The notes beneath the pieces were generated by a model that was not told where the DNA came from, did not search any database, and saw only the letters and a list, made by a program, of their open reading frames with translations. A DNA stretch of 47,950 nucleotides from an uncultured Tenacibaculum sp. (GTDB taxonomy: Bacteria > Bacteroidota > Bacteroidia > Flavobacteriales > Flavobacteriaceae): NCBI GenBank assembly GCA_947496185.1, contig CANMCD010000023.1, forward strand, positions 1-47,950, read 5' to 3'. Each line of letters starts with the position of its first letter. Position 1 is the stretch's first letter. Positions 22,865-31,236 of the stretch are shown one piece after another. The position numbers and the translations under genes were made by a program.

Positions 22865-24937
22865 ATGAAACAAACATTAATTAAAGTTGGTTTATCAGTA
22901 CTTATTTGGACGTTATTAGTAGTCAATTCTTTCTCTCAAAGTCGTAATGTAGCAGATAGGTACTTTAATGAGTTTTCGTATGTTAGAGCAGCAGAGTTGT
23001 ACAAGGCTTTGTATTTGGTTCATAAAGATGACTCAAAACATGTATTAACAAGGTTAGCAGATTCTTATTACAATAATGCAAATACAGAAGATGCCGAAAA
23101 GTGGTATGCAAAGTTGATTGAAAGATATTATGACAACATTGATGATACCTACCTTTTTAGATATGCTCAGGTATTGAGAAGTAATCAGAAATATAAAAAA
23201 TCAGACTCAATCCTTTTAGCATTAGGTGTTTTTTCAAACAAGAGTTTGCTTAAAGGCAAGGGAGATTTAACTTATATCGAAGAGTACACCAAAATGAAAG
23301 AGCAAAGAGTAAGTGTTCGTAATGTTTCTACCAATACTAAATTTTCAGATTATGGAGGTGTTGTGAACGATGGAACTGTGTATTTTTCTTCTTCAAACTT
23401 AACTTTGGGGAGAAAACAACGAATTTATAGTTGGAATAATCAACCTTTTTTGAATTTATTTAGAGCAAAAAAGAAGTTTCAACCTGTAAAAGACAGTGAG
23501 AAGGACACAGTAGTTGAGTTAGGGAAACCTTCGATATTAGAAAAGCCGGTTACAACAGATTATCATGAAGGTAGGCCTGTGTTTACTAAAGATGGGAAAA
23601 CCATGTATTTTACTCGTAATAATTTTGATGGTAAAAAAGTAAACAAGGATAAAGAACGTACCGTTAATCTTAAGATTTTTAAAGCACGATTGGTAGGAGC
23701 TACATGGACGAATGTTGTTGAGATGCCTTTTAATAGTGATCATTATTCTGTAGGGCATCCAGCATTAAGTTCAGACGAGCGAACCTTATACTTTACTTCT
23801 GATATGCCTGGAGGGTATGGTGCTACAGATATATATAAAGTAGCGTTATATGAAGAAGGAACTTGCGGTGAACCTGAAAACCTTGGCGAGGAAATAAATA
23901 CCACAGGTAGAGAAGTTTTTCCTTTTATAGGTTCCGATGAAGTTTTATACTTCTCTTCGGACGGTCATTTGGGGCTTGGTTTATTGGATGTTTTTAAGTC
24001 TAAGTTTGAGAAAGAAAAGAAGCGATATGTTGAAGTTGAAAATTTAGGAAGTCCGTATAATAGTAATAAAGACGATTTTTCTTTCTATATCGATAAAGAA
24101 GATAAATACGGTTTTTTCTCTTCTAATAGAAAAGATGGTAAAGGAGATGATGATATTTACAGTTTCTTTATTTATACGGATATACCCGTTTATCAACATA
24201 ATATTAGTGGGCGTGTATTTGACGATGAAACCAATGAACCTATTGCTGAAGCTGTGGTTTCTATTATCAATAAAGATGGTCAAATAGTCGATGAGGTTTT
24301 AACAGATGCTGATGGGAAATATAAATTTTCTGAAGTATTATTTGATGAAGATGAGTACACCGTAAAGGCAGCTAAATTTGATTATAAGCCATTTAAAAAA
24401 GAAGTAAAACTTACAAAAGGAGAAGATATTGAAAATTTAGACATAACAATTATTCCATTGGTTATTGGTAATCAAATTGTGATTAAGCCTATTCATTTTG
24501 ACCTCGAAGAATACGTGATAAGAGATGATGCTAAATATGAGTTAGAGAATATCTATGCGGTAATGACCAATCATCCGCAAATTGTTATTCGTATTGAAGC
24601 ACATACGGATAGTAGGGGTACTAATAGTTTTAACCAAGTCTTATCAGATAAGAGAGCAGAGGCAACCCGAGATTATTTAATCGAAAGAGGTGTAGCTCCT
24701 GAAAGGATTGAAAGTATAAAGGGGTATGGAGAATCAAAACTTTTGAACGATTGTGATGACCGTAATCAGAATAAATGTACAGAAGAAGAGCACCAGATGA
24801 ATAGACGTTCGTTCTTTTATGTGGTTAAAGGAGAGGAAGAAATAAAATTGAGAAGAGAAAATGAAAGACAGAAATCGATAAAAAGAATAGAGGAAAGAAG
24901 AGCAAAAATCAAAAAGCTGAGAGGAGAAAAGAAATAG
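22865..24937 (+). CDS. OmpA-family protein with TPR, PD40 and carboxypeptidase-like domains
   Basis: A 690-aa protein. A signal peptide (about 1-25) is followed by TPR-like helices (about 30-120), a PD40/WD40-like propeller with repeats such as G-x-P-x-x-x-x-D-x-(K/R)-T-(M/L)-Y-F-T (about 180-440), a carboxypeptidase regulatory-like beta domain (about 450-535) and an OmpA C-terminal domain (about 545-660, with E-A-H-T-D-S-R-G and L-S-x-x-R-A). The OmpA domain binds peptidoglycan in the family; here the usual N-R-R-V-E end reads N-R-R-S-F-F. The tail is a charged Lys/Arg/Glu-rich helix. This architecture commonly follows PorP/SprF and is thought to anchor the surface assembly to the cell wall. 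Confidence 0.93.
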   Translation: MKQTLIKVGLSVLIWTLLVVNSFSQSRNVADRYFNEFSYVRAAELYKALYLVHKDDSKHVLTRLADSYYNNANTEDAEKWYAKLIERYYDNIDDTYLFRYAQVLRSNQKYKKSDSILLALGVFSNKSLLKGKGDLTYIEEYTKMKEQRVSVRNVSTNTKFSDYGGVVNDGTVYFSSSNLTLGRKQRIYSWNNQPFLNLFRAKKKFQPVKDSEKDTVVELGKPSILEKPVTTDYHEGRPVFTKDGKTMYFTRNNFDGKKVNKDKERTVNLKIFKARLVGATWTNVVEMPFNSDHYSVGHPALSSDERTLYFTSDMPGGYGATDIYKVALYEEGTCGEPENLGEEINTTGREVFPFIGSDEVLYFSSDGHLGLGLLDVFKSKFEKEKKRYVEVENLGSPYNSNKDDFSFYIDKEDKYGFFSSNRKDGKGDDDIYSFFIYTDIPVYQHNISGRVFDDETNEPIAEAVVSIINKDGQIVDEVLTDADGKYKFSEVLFDEDEYTVKAAKFDYKPFKKEVKLTKGEDIENLDITIIPLVIGNQIVIKPIHFDLEEYVIRDDAKYELENIYAVMTNHPQIVIRIEAHTDSRGTNSFNQVLSDKRAEATRDYLIERGVAPERIESIKGYGESKLLNDCDDRNQNKCTEEEHQMNRRSFFYVVKGEEEIKLRRENERQKSIKRIEERRAKIKKLRGEKK

Positions 24938-24968
24938 AAAGAAGCTTTTTAACACTTTAACTTAACCT

Positions 24969-25008
24969 AAAAGTCGTTTGACAATACTTGTGCAAACGAC
25001 TTTTTTTA
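24969..25008. terminator. Bidirectional terminator between OmpA-family gene and mscS
   Basis: Perfect 12-bp stem AAAAGTCGTTTG / CAAACGACTTTT with a 12-nt loop. It has T runs on the plus strand and A-rich flanks that give some Ts on the minus strand. It serves the convergent adhesin operon and mscS. Confidence 0.85.
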
Positions 25009-25030
25009 TAGCTATAAATTCTAGTTAAAA

Positions 25031-25837
25031 TTATCCTTGTTTTTGGATTTCTACGGAATGTGGATAAGGTATTTCAATTCCCGCTTTATCAAGTGCCAAT
25101 TTTGCTTGTTCAGTAACATCAAAATATACATCCCAGTAATTTGGAGTGTTCGTCCAAGGGCGTACAGCAAAATTAACAGCGCTATCTGCTAGTTCTGAGA
25201 CACTAACTGCTGGGGCTGGTTCTTTTAAGATTTTTGAGTTACTTGCCATTACTTCTAATAAAATCTCTTTTGTTTGTTTAATATCAGCGTCATAAGAAAC
25301 ACCGATAGTCAAATCTACCCTTAATTTGCCTTCGGTAGAATAATTGACAATAGTACCATTTGATAATACACCATTAGGAATGATGGCTAGTTTGTTTTCA
25401 GGTGTATTGATGTGAGAAGTAAAAATTTGAATTTCCTTTACATTTCCTAAAACCCCTTGAGCTTCTATCAAATCCCCAACTTTAAAAGGTTTGAAAATCA
25501 TGATGATTACACCTCCTGCGAAATTTGATAATGAGCCTTGAAGTGCCAAGCCTATGGCCAATCCAGCAGCACCTATAATGGCAGCGAAAGAAGTAGTTGC
25601 TATGCCTAATTTAGATATTACAGTTACCAATAACAGTATTTTAAGTGCCCATCCTGTTAAATCACTCAAAAATTTTTGAAGGGTTATGTCTACTTTTTGT
25701 TTTTCCATAACTTTTTTAAAAGCCTTGATGATAACTTTGATGGCAAACCACCCAATAAGTAAGATGGCTAATGCTGTGGCAATTTTTGGTAAATAATCAA
25801 CTAACAGACTCTCAAATTTTTCTAGGTATTGTTCCAT
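25031..25837 (-). CDS. mscS: Small-conductance mechanosensitive channel, MscS family
   Basis: A 268-aa protein, close to the minimal MscS length (286 aa in E. coli). Three membrane helices are visible: about 15-35, 60-80, and the pore helix with I-I-G-A-A-G-L-A-I-G-L-A-L-Q-G-S-L-S-N-F-A-G-G, the Ala/Gly packing pattern of TM3. The beta domain follows with P-F-K-V-G-D-L-I and V-L-G-x-V-K-E-I-Q-I-F, then P-N-G-V-L-S-N-G-T-I-V-N-Y-S. It opens on hypo-osmotic shock to release solutes. It is transcribed alone and converges on the adhesin operon. Confidence 0.95.
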   Translation of the reverse strand: MEQYLEKFESLLVDYLPKIATALAILLIGWFAIKVIIKAFKKVMEKQKVDITLQKFLSDLTGWALKILLLVTVISKLGIATTSFAAIIGAAGLAIGLALQGSLSNFAGGVIIMIFKPFKVGDLIEAQGVLGNVKEIQIFTSHINTPENKLAIIPNGVLSNGTIVNYSTEGKLRVDLTIGVSYDADIKQTKEILLEVMASNSKILKEPAPAVSVSELADSAVNFAVRPWTNTPNYWDVYFDVTEQAKLALDKAGIEIPYPHSVEIQKQG

Positions 25838-26204
25838 TTTTACTAGTTTATAATTTAAATTAAATGTAATAGTGTTTTTTGTAAGTTAGTTTTATGGTAC
25901 TAACATGATATGTTAGAACTGGTTTTTATGTAACTATGTTATTGCATTGTTAGTGTGTAGTATGTCTTTTCAAATATCCTACCAAAAATACATGTTTGGT
26001 TAGGAAATTAAAAATTAATACGCTTTTTAAGTTTAAAACTTACCTAGATAAGGAGGTGATATTAATTGTTTATACAATATGTCTTAATAAGTAATGAGAT
26101 TTAGACATGTAAGTAAGGTGAAGTTTGTGGAGGGGATGGAAAGAAATGTAGGTTACTTCCATCTTAGATTTTTCTGTAAGGAAAAAAGAAAGGGGGTAAG
26201 CGAA
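25838..26204. other. 367-bp intergenic region with two inverted repeats
   Basis: No gene is seen. Two inverted repeats stand out: CTAACAT-GAT-ATGTTAG (25900-25916), a perfect 7-bp palindrome with a 3-bp spacer, and CCTACCAAA / TTTGGTTAGG (25978-26004), a 9-bp stem with one bulge. The first is close enough to the mscS start (63 bp) to be an operator or leader hairpin; the second could end the dodecin transcript. Confidence 0.4.
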
Positions 26205-26405
26205 TTATTTAACTTCAAATGTTATTTTTAAATTTACTCTAAATTCAGTCACTTCGTCGTCGTTTACAACAACACTTTGTGATTGTACAAAGGCAGATTT
26301 GATGTTTTTAACTGTTTTTGAGGCTTGTTTTACTGCTTTTTTTGTAGCGTCTTCCCAGCTTTTTTCTGAGTTTGCCAAAATTTCAATAACTTTCATTATT
26401 GCCAT
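26205..26405 (-). CDS. Dodecin family flavin-binding protein
   Basis: A 66-aa protein with the dodecin pattern: K-V-I-E-I-L-A-N-S-E-K-S-W-E-D-A-T-K-K-A-V-K, then a helix, and an E-F-R-V-N-L-K-I-T-F-E-V strand at the end. Dodecins form a hollow dodecamer that binds riboflavin or FMN and is thought to buffer free flavins. Length is normal for the family (65-70 aa). The Trp of the flavin stack is replaced: the family's usual W-F position reads S-A-F here, so ligand stacking may differ. It is transcribed alone on the minus strand. Confidence 0.88.
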   Translation of the reverse strand: MAIMKVIEILANSEKSWEDATKKAVKQASKTVKNIKSAFVQSQSVVVNDDEVTEFRVNLKITFEVK

Positions 26406-26521
26406 AATAAGTTGCTTTTAAATTAGTATTGATTTCAAGTTACAAAATCTAAAAAATAGTTGCAGAAAGAGTTGTGTTAAATTAATGTTATGTAAATATT
26501 GTGTAAGTGTAAAATATTGAT

Positions 26522-26529
26522 TACCTTTG
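26522..26529 (+). promoter_or_regulatory. Promoter: TACCTTTG with TTG at -33
   Basis: TACCTTTG is an exact TAnnTTTG match, and a TTG at 26499-26501 lies 20 bp upstream, the expected spacing. This is the best two-element promoter in the window. It implies transcription from about 26536, so the ATGs at 26538 and 26544 would be almost leaderless and the ATG at 26562 is favoured. Confidence 0.7.
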
Positions 26530-26561
26530 TAATATAAATGTTAATGATAATAATGATTGAT

Positions 26562-26906
26562 ATGAATAAAATGTTTCTTTTAGCCTTTGTAATGTGTGTT
26601 TCTTCTATGGTAGCACAAGTTTCTCCAACGTATGAAAAAGCTGATGATTTGGTAAAGGCAACATATTTCTATGAAGATGGTAAAATAAAAGAACAAGGCT
26701 TTTTTAAAGGTAAAAAATTAGAAGGTACTTGGGTTACATTTGATAAAAAAGGAAATAAAACAGCTATAGCACATTACGAATCGGGAAGAAAAGTAGGAAA
26801 ATGGTTTTTATGGGAAAATGAAACATTAAAAGAGATCGATTATAAAGATAATAAAATAGCAAACGTACAAACCTGGAAAGGGGAGACTGCGTTGGCTATT
26901 AAATAG
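26562..26906 (+). CDS. Secreted YwqK/MORN-like repeat protein
   Basis: A 114-aa protein with a signal peptide ending near M-V-A-Q. Three YwqK-type repeats follow: Y-E-D-G-K-I-K-E-Q-G-F-F-K-G-K-K-L-E-G-T-W, Y-E-S-G-R-K-V-G-K-W and K-E-I-D-Y-K-D-N-K-I. Such repeats form an antiparallel beta sheet, as in MORN proteins. The family label 'toxin-antitoxin YwqK component' is common in databases but unsupported functionally. I chose ATG 26562 over the longer frame from 26538 because of the promoter position and the signal peptide. Function is unknown. Confidence 0.8.
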   Translation: MNKMFLLAFVMCVSSMVAQVSPTYEKADDLVKATYFYEDGKIKEQGFFKGKKLEGTWVTFDKKGNKTAIAHYESGRKVGKWFLWENETLKEIDYKDNKIANVQTWKGETALAIK

Positions 26907-26933
26907 TCTTGAATAAGATATATTGTTTATAAG

Positions 26934-26965
26934 AGTCTGGTAGTATTATACTACTAGGCTTTTTA
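26934..26965 (+). terminator. Rho-independent terminator after the YwqK-like gene
   Basis: Hairpin with arms AGTCTGGTAGTA / TACTACTAGGCT, allowing two G-U pairs, and a 3-nt loop, followed by five Ts. It ends the plus-strand transcript at the border of the convergent rnhA gene. Confidence 0.75.
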
Positions 26966-27601
26966 TTTTCTGCCAAAATCTGCAGGAATTTCACCCCATG
27001 CCTTGGTTTCCCATTTAAGAATTTTTACCTGATAGCTGTTATTTTTCAACCAATCTTCAGCTCTTTTAATAAGCGTTAAAATTTCATTATTAGAACTATC
27101 AAAGACTAAATTTGTTTTGCACTTTTTTTGAGTAATCCATTTCATGGCAATCACAGAATCCGTGTATATAGGGATGTTTTCTTTTTTCTTATTTTTTAAA
27201 AGAGCGATACCATGAACAAGTGCCAAAAACTCACCTATATTGTTTGTCCCTTTTTTAAAAGGTCCCATTCTAAAGATTTCCTGTTGATTGTGAGTAAGTA
27301 CACCTCGGTATTCTAATACCCCCGGATTTCCAGCACATGCAGCATCTACCGAAATACTCTCCATGATAGGAGAGCCATATTTTTTGCGTTCTTCTTCTGA
27401 TAAAACCTTTTTTTTGGTGTTGACCCCTTTGTAATCATTATAGCTCTTTTTGTAAGCTTTTTCAGCCTCGTCCTTATCTATAAAAGCCTTGTATTCGGCA
27501 CCAACAAAACCAGTAATTTGTTTTTTACAATTATCCCAAGAAGAAAAAATACCTGTTTTTTTTCCCTTCCAAACAACGTAATATTTTTTCTTTTTGCCCA
27601 T
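26963..27601 (-). CDS. rnhA: Viroplasmin-domain ribonuclease HI
   Basis: A 212-aa protein. Residues 4-50 form the caulimovirus viroplasmin domain (Y-Y-V-V-W-K-G-K-K-T-G-I-F, W-D-N-C-K-K-Q, A-x-Y-K-A-F), which binds RNA-DNA duplexes in the family. The RNase H domain (about 80-212) has its acidic residues in S-V-D-A-A-C, G-E-F-L-A-L, Y-T-D-S and the terminal P-A-D-F-G-R-K. It degrades the RNA of RNA-DNA hybrids. The ATG overlaps the purN stop by one base (TAATG on the minus strand), so the two are translationally coupled. Confidence 0.94.
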   Translation of the reverse strand: MGKKKKYYVVWKGKKTGIFSSWDNCKKQITGFVGAEYKAFIDKDEAEKAYKKSYNDYKGVNTKKKVLSEEERKKYGSPIMESISVDAACAGNPGVLEYRGVLTHNQQEIFRMGPFKKGTNNIGEFLALVHGIALLKNKKKENIPIYTDSVIAMKWITQKKCKTNLVFDSSNNEILTLIKRAEDWLKNNSYQVKILKWETKAWGEIPADFGRK

Positions 27602-28167
27602 TATCTTTCCATAATTATTTTTTCTATTTCTCTTGGGAAATGCTCATATTCTAATGCATGAACTTTTTGGGCAATTTGTTCTGGAGAATCCTCTTTTGAT
27701 AAGGGGGTCTGTGCCTGAAAAATAATAGCGCCTTCGTCATAATGCTCATTAACAAAATGAATGGTTATACCCGTCTCTTTTTCATTGTTTTCTTTTACTG
27801 CTTTATGAACATGCATTCCATACATGCCTTTTCCACCATATTTAGGGAGTAGCGCAGGGTGAATGTTAATGATTTTATTGGCAAAAACACTAACAATTTG
27901 AGAAGGTATTTTCCATAAAAAACCTGCTAATACTATATAATCTGCTTTTTCTTTCAAAAAAGAGAGGACACCTTCTTCTTTTAAAAACTCGTCTTTAGAA
28001 AAGTAGGTACAAGGAACATTTAGGCGTTTGCAACGATCGAAAACTTTGGCATTTGCATTGTTTGACAATACATGACTCACTATTGCATCGTTAGATGATT
28101 TGAAGTAATTGATAATATTTTCTGCATTACTGCCCGATCCTGAGGCAAAAATAACAATACGGTTCAT
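27601..28167 (-). CDS. purN: Phosphoribosylglycinamide formyltransferase
   Basis: A 188-aa enzyme of de novo purine synthesis that transfers a formyl group from 10-formyl-THF to GAR. The N-terminal F-A-S-G-S-G-S-N-A-E-N binds the phosphate of GAR. The catalytic Asn and His lie in I-N-I-H-P-A-L-L-P-K-Y, and the Asp in H-Y-D-E-G-A-I-I. The length is typical. The leader upstream (28168-28260) can form alternative hairpins. It is the first gene of a two-gene unit with rnhA and is divergent from acpP. Confidence 0.95.
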   Translation of the reverse strand: MNRIVIFASGSGSNAENIINYFKSSNDAIVSHVLSNNANAKVFDRCKRLNVPCTYFSKDEFLKEEGVLSFLKEKADYIVLAGFLWKIPSQIVSVFANKIINIHPALLPKYGGKGMYGMHVHKAVKENNEKETGITIHFVNEHYDEGAIIFQAQTPLSKEDSPEQIAQKVHALEYEHFPREIEKIIMER

Positions 28168-28200
28168 GTTTTATATTTACGGTTATGTTGTTTTTGTTGT

Positions 28201-28250
28201 GTTAGAGAGCTTTTAGACACACTTTCAACCTTCCAAACGGAAGCTCTAAC
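28201..28250 (-). promoter_or_regulatory. Alternative hairpins in the purN leader region
   Basis: On the plus-strand text, GTTAGAG-(AG)-CTT at 28201-28212 pairs with AAGCTCTAAC at 28241-28250 (10 bp with a 2-nt bulge). A second stem, CTTCC / GGAAG (28230-28234 with 28239-28243), shares the AAG and so competes with it. The region lies 34-83 bp upstream of purN. It does not match a riboswitch class that I recognise. Confidence 0.35.
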
Positions 28251-28392
28251 TACCTAATTCGATTTGAATTGTTATTGCAAAAGAAAGAATAATTATTAAT
28301 ATTAGCGCGCTGTAAGAACTAAGATTCAAGTATTTTTTTTAATTTAGACATCACATTTTTGAGTAAAAATTAGAATTAAAACTTAAGATTTG

Positions 28393-28400
28393 TATTTTTG
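28393..28400 (+). promoter_or_regulatory. -7 box (TATTTTTG) for acpP
   Basis: An exact TAnnTTTG match 32 bp before the acpP ATG. A TTG at 28359-28361 is present, but the spacing (31 bp) is too long, so only the -7 element is supported. Confidence 0.55.
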
Positions 28401-28432
28401 CCCCGATTTTAAATTTTAAAACTTATAAAATT

Positions 28433-28669
28433 ATGTCAGACATTGCATCAAGAGTAAAAGCGATTATCGTTGACAAATTAGGTGTAGACGATAACGAAGT
28501 AACTAACGAAGCAAGCTTCACTAATGATTTAGGAGCAGACTCATTGGACACTGTTGAGTTAATCATGGAATTTGAAAAAGAGTTTGATATTCAAATACCA
28601 GACGACCAGGCTGAGAATATTGGGACTGTAGGTCAAGCGATTAGCTATATAGAAGACGCAAAAAACTAA
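28433..28669 (+). CDS. acpP: Acyl carrier protein
   Basis: A 78-aa acidic helical protein. The phosphopantetheine attachment site is G-A-D-S-L-D-T-V-E, with Ser39 as the modified residue. It carries growing acyl chains in type II fatty-acid synthesis. It is followed 7 bp later by fabF and then rnc, the conserved acpP-fabF-rnc order of many bacteria. A promoter box lies just upstream, and the leader is very AT-rich without a Shine-Dalgarno sequence. Confidence 0.97.
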   Translation: MSDIASRVKAIIVDKLGVDDNEVTNEASFTNDLGADSLDTVELIMEFEKEFDIQIPDDQAENIGTVGQAISYIEDAKN

Positions 28670-28676
28670 GAATTAT

Positions 28677-29927
28677 ATGCAAACAAAGCGAGTTGTAGTA
28701 ACTGGACTTGGCGCATTAACGCCAATAGGAAACAATAAAGAAGAGTATTGGAATAGCTTGGTTAACGGAGTTAGCGGAGCTGCACCTATAACGTATTTTG
28801 ATGCTGCCAAGTTCAAAACTCGTTTTGCGTGTGAACTCAAAAATTTTAACGTGAATGACTTTATTCATCGAAAGGAAGCACGTAAAATGGATAAGTTTAC
28901 ACAGTATGCTGTAGTAGCTTCTGATGAAGCAATTGCAGATGCAAAATTAAACTTAGATGATGTCAACAAGTTAAGAGTTGGCGTGATTTGGGGAGCAGGA
29001 ATTGGAGGAATAGAAACTTTTCAACAAGAAGTTTTAAATTTTTCAGGAGGAGATGGAACACCTAAGTTTAATCCTTTCTTTATCCCTAAGATGATAGCAG
29101 ATATTGCTCCGGGTAATATCTCTATAAAAAATGGCTTTATGGGGCCAAATTATACAACGGTTTCTGCTTGTGCTTCTTCGGCAAATGCAATGATTGATGC
29201 ACTTAACTATATAAGGTTAGGGCATTGTGATGTAGTTGTGACAGGAGGTAGTGAAGCAGCAGTTACCATAGCAGGTATGGGTGGATTTAATGCTATGCAT
29301 GCCTTATCTACAAGAAATGATAGCCCAGAGACAGCGTCACGACCATTTGATGCAGAAAGAGATGGTTTTGTGCTAGGTGAAGGAGCTGGAGCTATTGTAT
29401 TAGAAGAATACGAGCATGCGAAGGCAAGAGGTGCAAAAATATATGCAGAAGTAGTTGGAGGAGGTTTGTCTTCTGACGCTTACCATATGACAGCACCACA
29501 TCCTGATGGCTTAGGTGTGATCGCAGTAATGAAAAACTGTTTAGAAAACGCTGGTCTAAAACCTGAAGAAGTGGATCATATCAATACACACGGAACTTCA
29601 ACTCCGTTAGGTGATGTGGCAGAATTAAAAGCAATATCTGAAGTTTTTGGTGATCATGCCAAGAATATAAGTATTAATTCAACCAAGTCTATGACGGGTC
29701 ATTTATTAGGAGCAGCTGGAGCTATTGAAAGTATCGCTTCTATTTTAGCAATGGAAAACGGAATTATTCCTCCTACTATTAATCATAGTAATGTTGATGA
29801 AAATATTAATCCTGAACTGAACTTGACACTTAACAAAGCAGAAAAGAGGGAAGTAAAGGTAGCGATGAGTAATACTTTCGGATTTGGAGGGCATAATGCG
29901 TGTGTAGCGTTTAAAAAATTAAGCTAA
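28677..29927 (+). CDS. fabF: 3-oxoacyl-[acyl-carrier-protein] synthase II
   Basis: A 416-aa thiolase-fold enzyme that extends acyl-ACP with malonyl-ACP. The active-site Cys165 lies in T-V-S-A-C-A-S-S, and the two catalytic His residues lie in N-T-H-G-T-S-T-P-L-G-D and K-S-M-T-G-H-L-L-G-A-A-G. The end F-G-F-G-G-H-N-A is the usual KAS II C-terminus. Length is typical (410-420 aa). It lies in the acpP-fabF-rnc operon. Confidence 0.97.
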   Translation: MQTKRVVVTGLGALTPIGNNKEEYWNSLVNGVSGAAPITYFDAAKFKTRFACELKNFNVNDFIHRKEARKMDKFTQYAVVASDEAIADAKLNLDDVNKLRVGVIWGAGIGGIETFQQEVLNFSGGDGTPKFNPFFIPKMIADIAPGNISIKNGFMGPNYTTVSACASSANAMIDALNYIRLGHCDVVVTGGSEAAVTIAGMGGFNAMHALSTRNDSPETASRPFDAERDGFVLGEGAGAIVLEEYEHAKARGAKIYAEVVGGGLSSDAYHMTAPHPDGLGVIAVMKNCLENAGLKPEEVDHINTHGTSTPLGDVAELKAISEVFGDHAKNISINSTKSMTGHLLGAAGAIESIASILAMENGIIPPTINHSNVDENINPELNLTLNKAEKREVKVAMSNTFGFGGHNACVAFKKLS

Positions 29928-29936
29928 AGTGAGTGT

Positions 29937-30674
29937 ATGAATTTTTTTCGTAGAATAGTTAACCCCCAAGCTAAAGAGGATGAAAACTTTTACTACGAAT
30001 TAAAAGAGTTGCTTAATTTTAAACCAATTAAGCTAACACATTATAAAAAAGCGTTTACACATAGGTCACTAAAATTAGTCGATAGCAAAGGAAATCCAAT
30101 TAATTACGAACGTTTAGAGTTTTTAGGAGATGCTATATTAGGATCTGTTATTGCTTCGTACCTGTATAAAAAGGCACCAAGTGGTGATGAAGGCTACTTA
30201 ACTCAGATGCGATCAAAAGTAGTGAGTAGAGAGCATTTAAATACTTTAGGAAAGGATCTTGACCTTATAAGGTTTGTTAAGAGTAATGTAGGAAATAATC
30301 AAATTAGTGATAATATCCACGGAAATATATTGGAAGCCTTAATTGGAGCGATATACTTAGATAGAGGATATAATTACTGCCATCAATTCATTTACGACCA
30401 AGTAATAATACCTTATGTAGATATTGAGAGACTCGAAGGTAAGATTTCAAGTTATAAAGGATACATTATCGAATGGTGTCAAAAAAATAAGAAGAAATAT
30501 AGTTTTGATTCTTACGAAGATACAGGTAATCAATCGAAAAGACATTTTAGTGTTCGAGTTCGAATTGACGGAATAGCAGTAGCCAAAGGAAGAGCAACCT
30601 CTAAGAAAAAAGCTGAAGAAATAGCATCCAAAAGAATTTATTATTCAATGCAAGACAGGATCAAAGGCTTTTGA
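29937..30674 (+). CDS. rnc: Ribonuclease III
   Basis: A 245-aa protein. The RNase III signature E-R-L-E-F-L-G-D-A-I-L-G (about 56-67) holds the metal-binding acidic residues, and the second acidic cluster is in N-I-L-E-A-L-I-G-A-I-Y-L-D. A double-stranded-RNA-binding domain follows at about 170-240, ending in K-G-R-A-T-S-K-K-K-A-E-E-I-A-S. It cleaves double-stranded RNA in rRNA processing and mRNA turnover. The gene starts 9 bp after fabF. Confidence 0.96.
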   Translation: MNFFRRIVNPQAKEDENFYYELKELLNFKPIKLTHYKKAFTHRSLKLVDSKGNPINYERLEFLGDAILGSVIASYLYKKAPSGDEGYLTQMRSKVVSREHLNTLGKDLDLIRFVKSNVGNNQISDNIHGNILEALIGAIYLDRGYNYCHQFIYDQVIIPYVDIERLEGKISSYKGYIIEWCQKNKKKYSFDSYEDTGNQSKRHFSVRVRIDGIAVAKGRATSKKKAEEIASKRIYYSMQDRIKGF

Positions 30675-30765
30675 CCAAAATAAGGTAATCGAAAACCTTT
30701 TCGTGAATTTCATCTGGTTTTTTGGATACATTCATTAACTTAGCGGAAAACTAACAGTTGATTTT

Positions 30766-31233
30766 ATGCCAGTTTACGAGTTGGACTTTGATGACGCTTG
30801 TAGTGATTATGTGTTGATAGGAATTCATACCGTTTTGAAAAATTATAAATTAGCCTATCTTTTAAATAAAACACTTAATACTTCCTTTGAAAAAGCAGAC
30901 TATAGTCTCGATATTAAGAGTAAAATAGATGATGTGAAAACATCATTTTCTATATACGAATATGTCAATGCTGGTTGTAACTATTTTCTAATAGACAACG
31001 TTAGTAAATACCATGTAAAGACAGATACAGTAGGGTTGTTTACACAAAGCGAAATCATAGATTATCTCATTCCAGAAAAGAAAAAAGTAGATTATTTTCT
31101 AAAAATAGAAGGAGAATTTGAACAAATATATTTAAATGATTGGATAGAGAATATCAAGCAGATTTCACAAATAATAACATCATATCAAATAGAAGTTGAT
31201 AGTTTAAAATCTAAAGACTTTTTAATTTTTTAG
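30766..31233 (+). CDS. IPExxxVDY family protein
   Basis: A 155-aa protein whose name-giving motif is visible near residues 103-111: L-I-P-E-K-K-K-V-D-Y-F-L-K-I. The family is restricted to Bacteroidota and regularly sits directly before pyruvate kinase, as here with a 3-bp gap. No biochemical function is known. There is no signal peptide or membrane segment, so it is cytoplasmic. Confidence 0.9.
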   Translation: MPVYELDFDDACSDYVLIGIHTVLKNYKLAYLLNKTLNTSFEKADYSLDIKSKIDDVKTSFSIYEYVNAGCNYFLIDNVSKYHVKTDTVGLFTQSEIIDYLIPEKKKVDYFLKIEGEFEQIYLNDWIENIKQISQIITSYQIEVDSLKSKDFLIF

Positions 31234-31236
31234 CAT

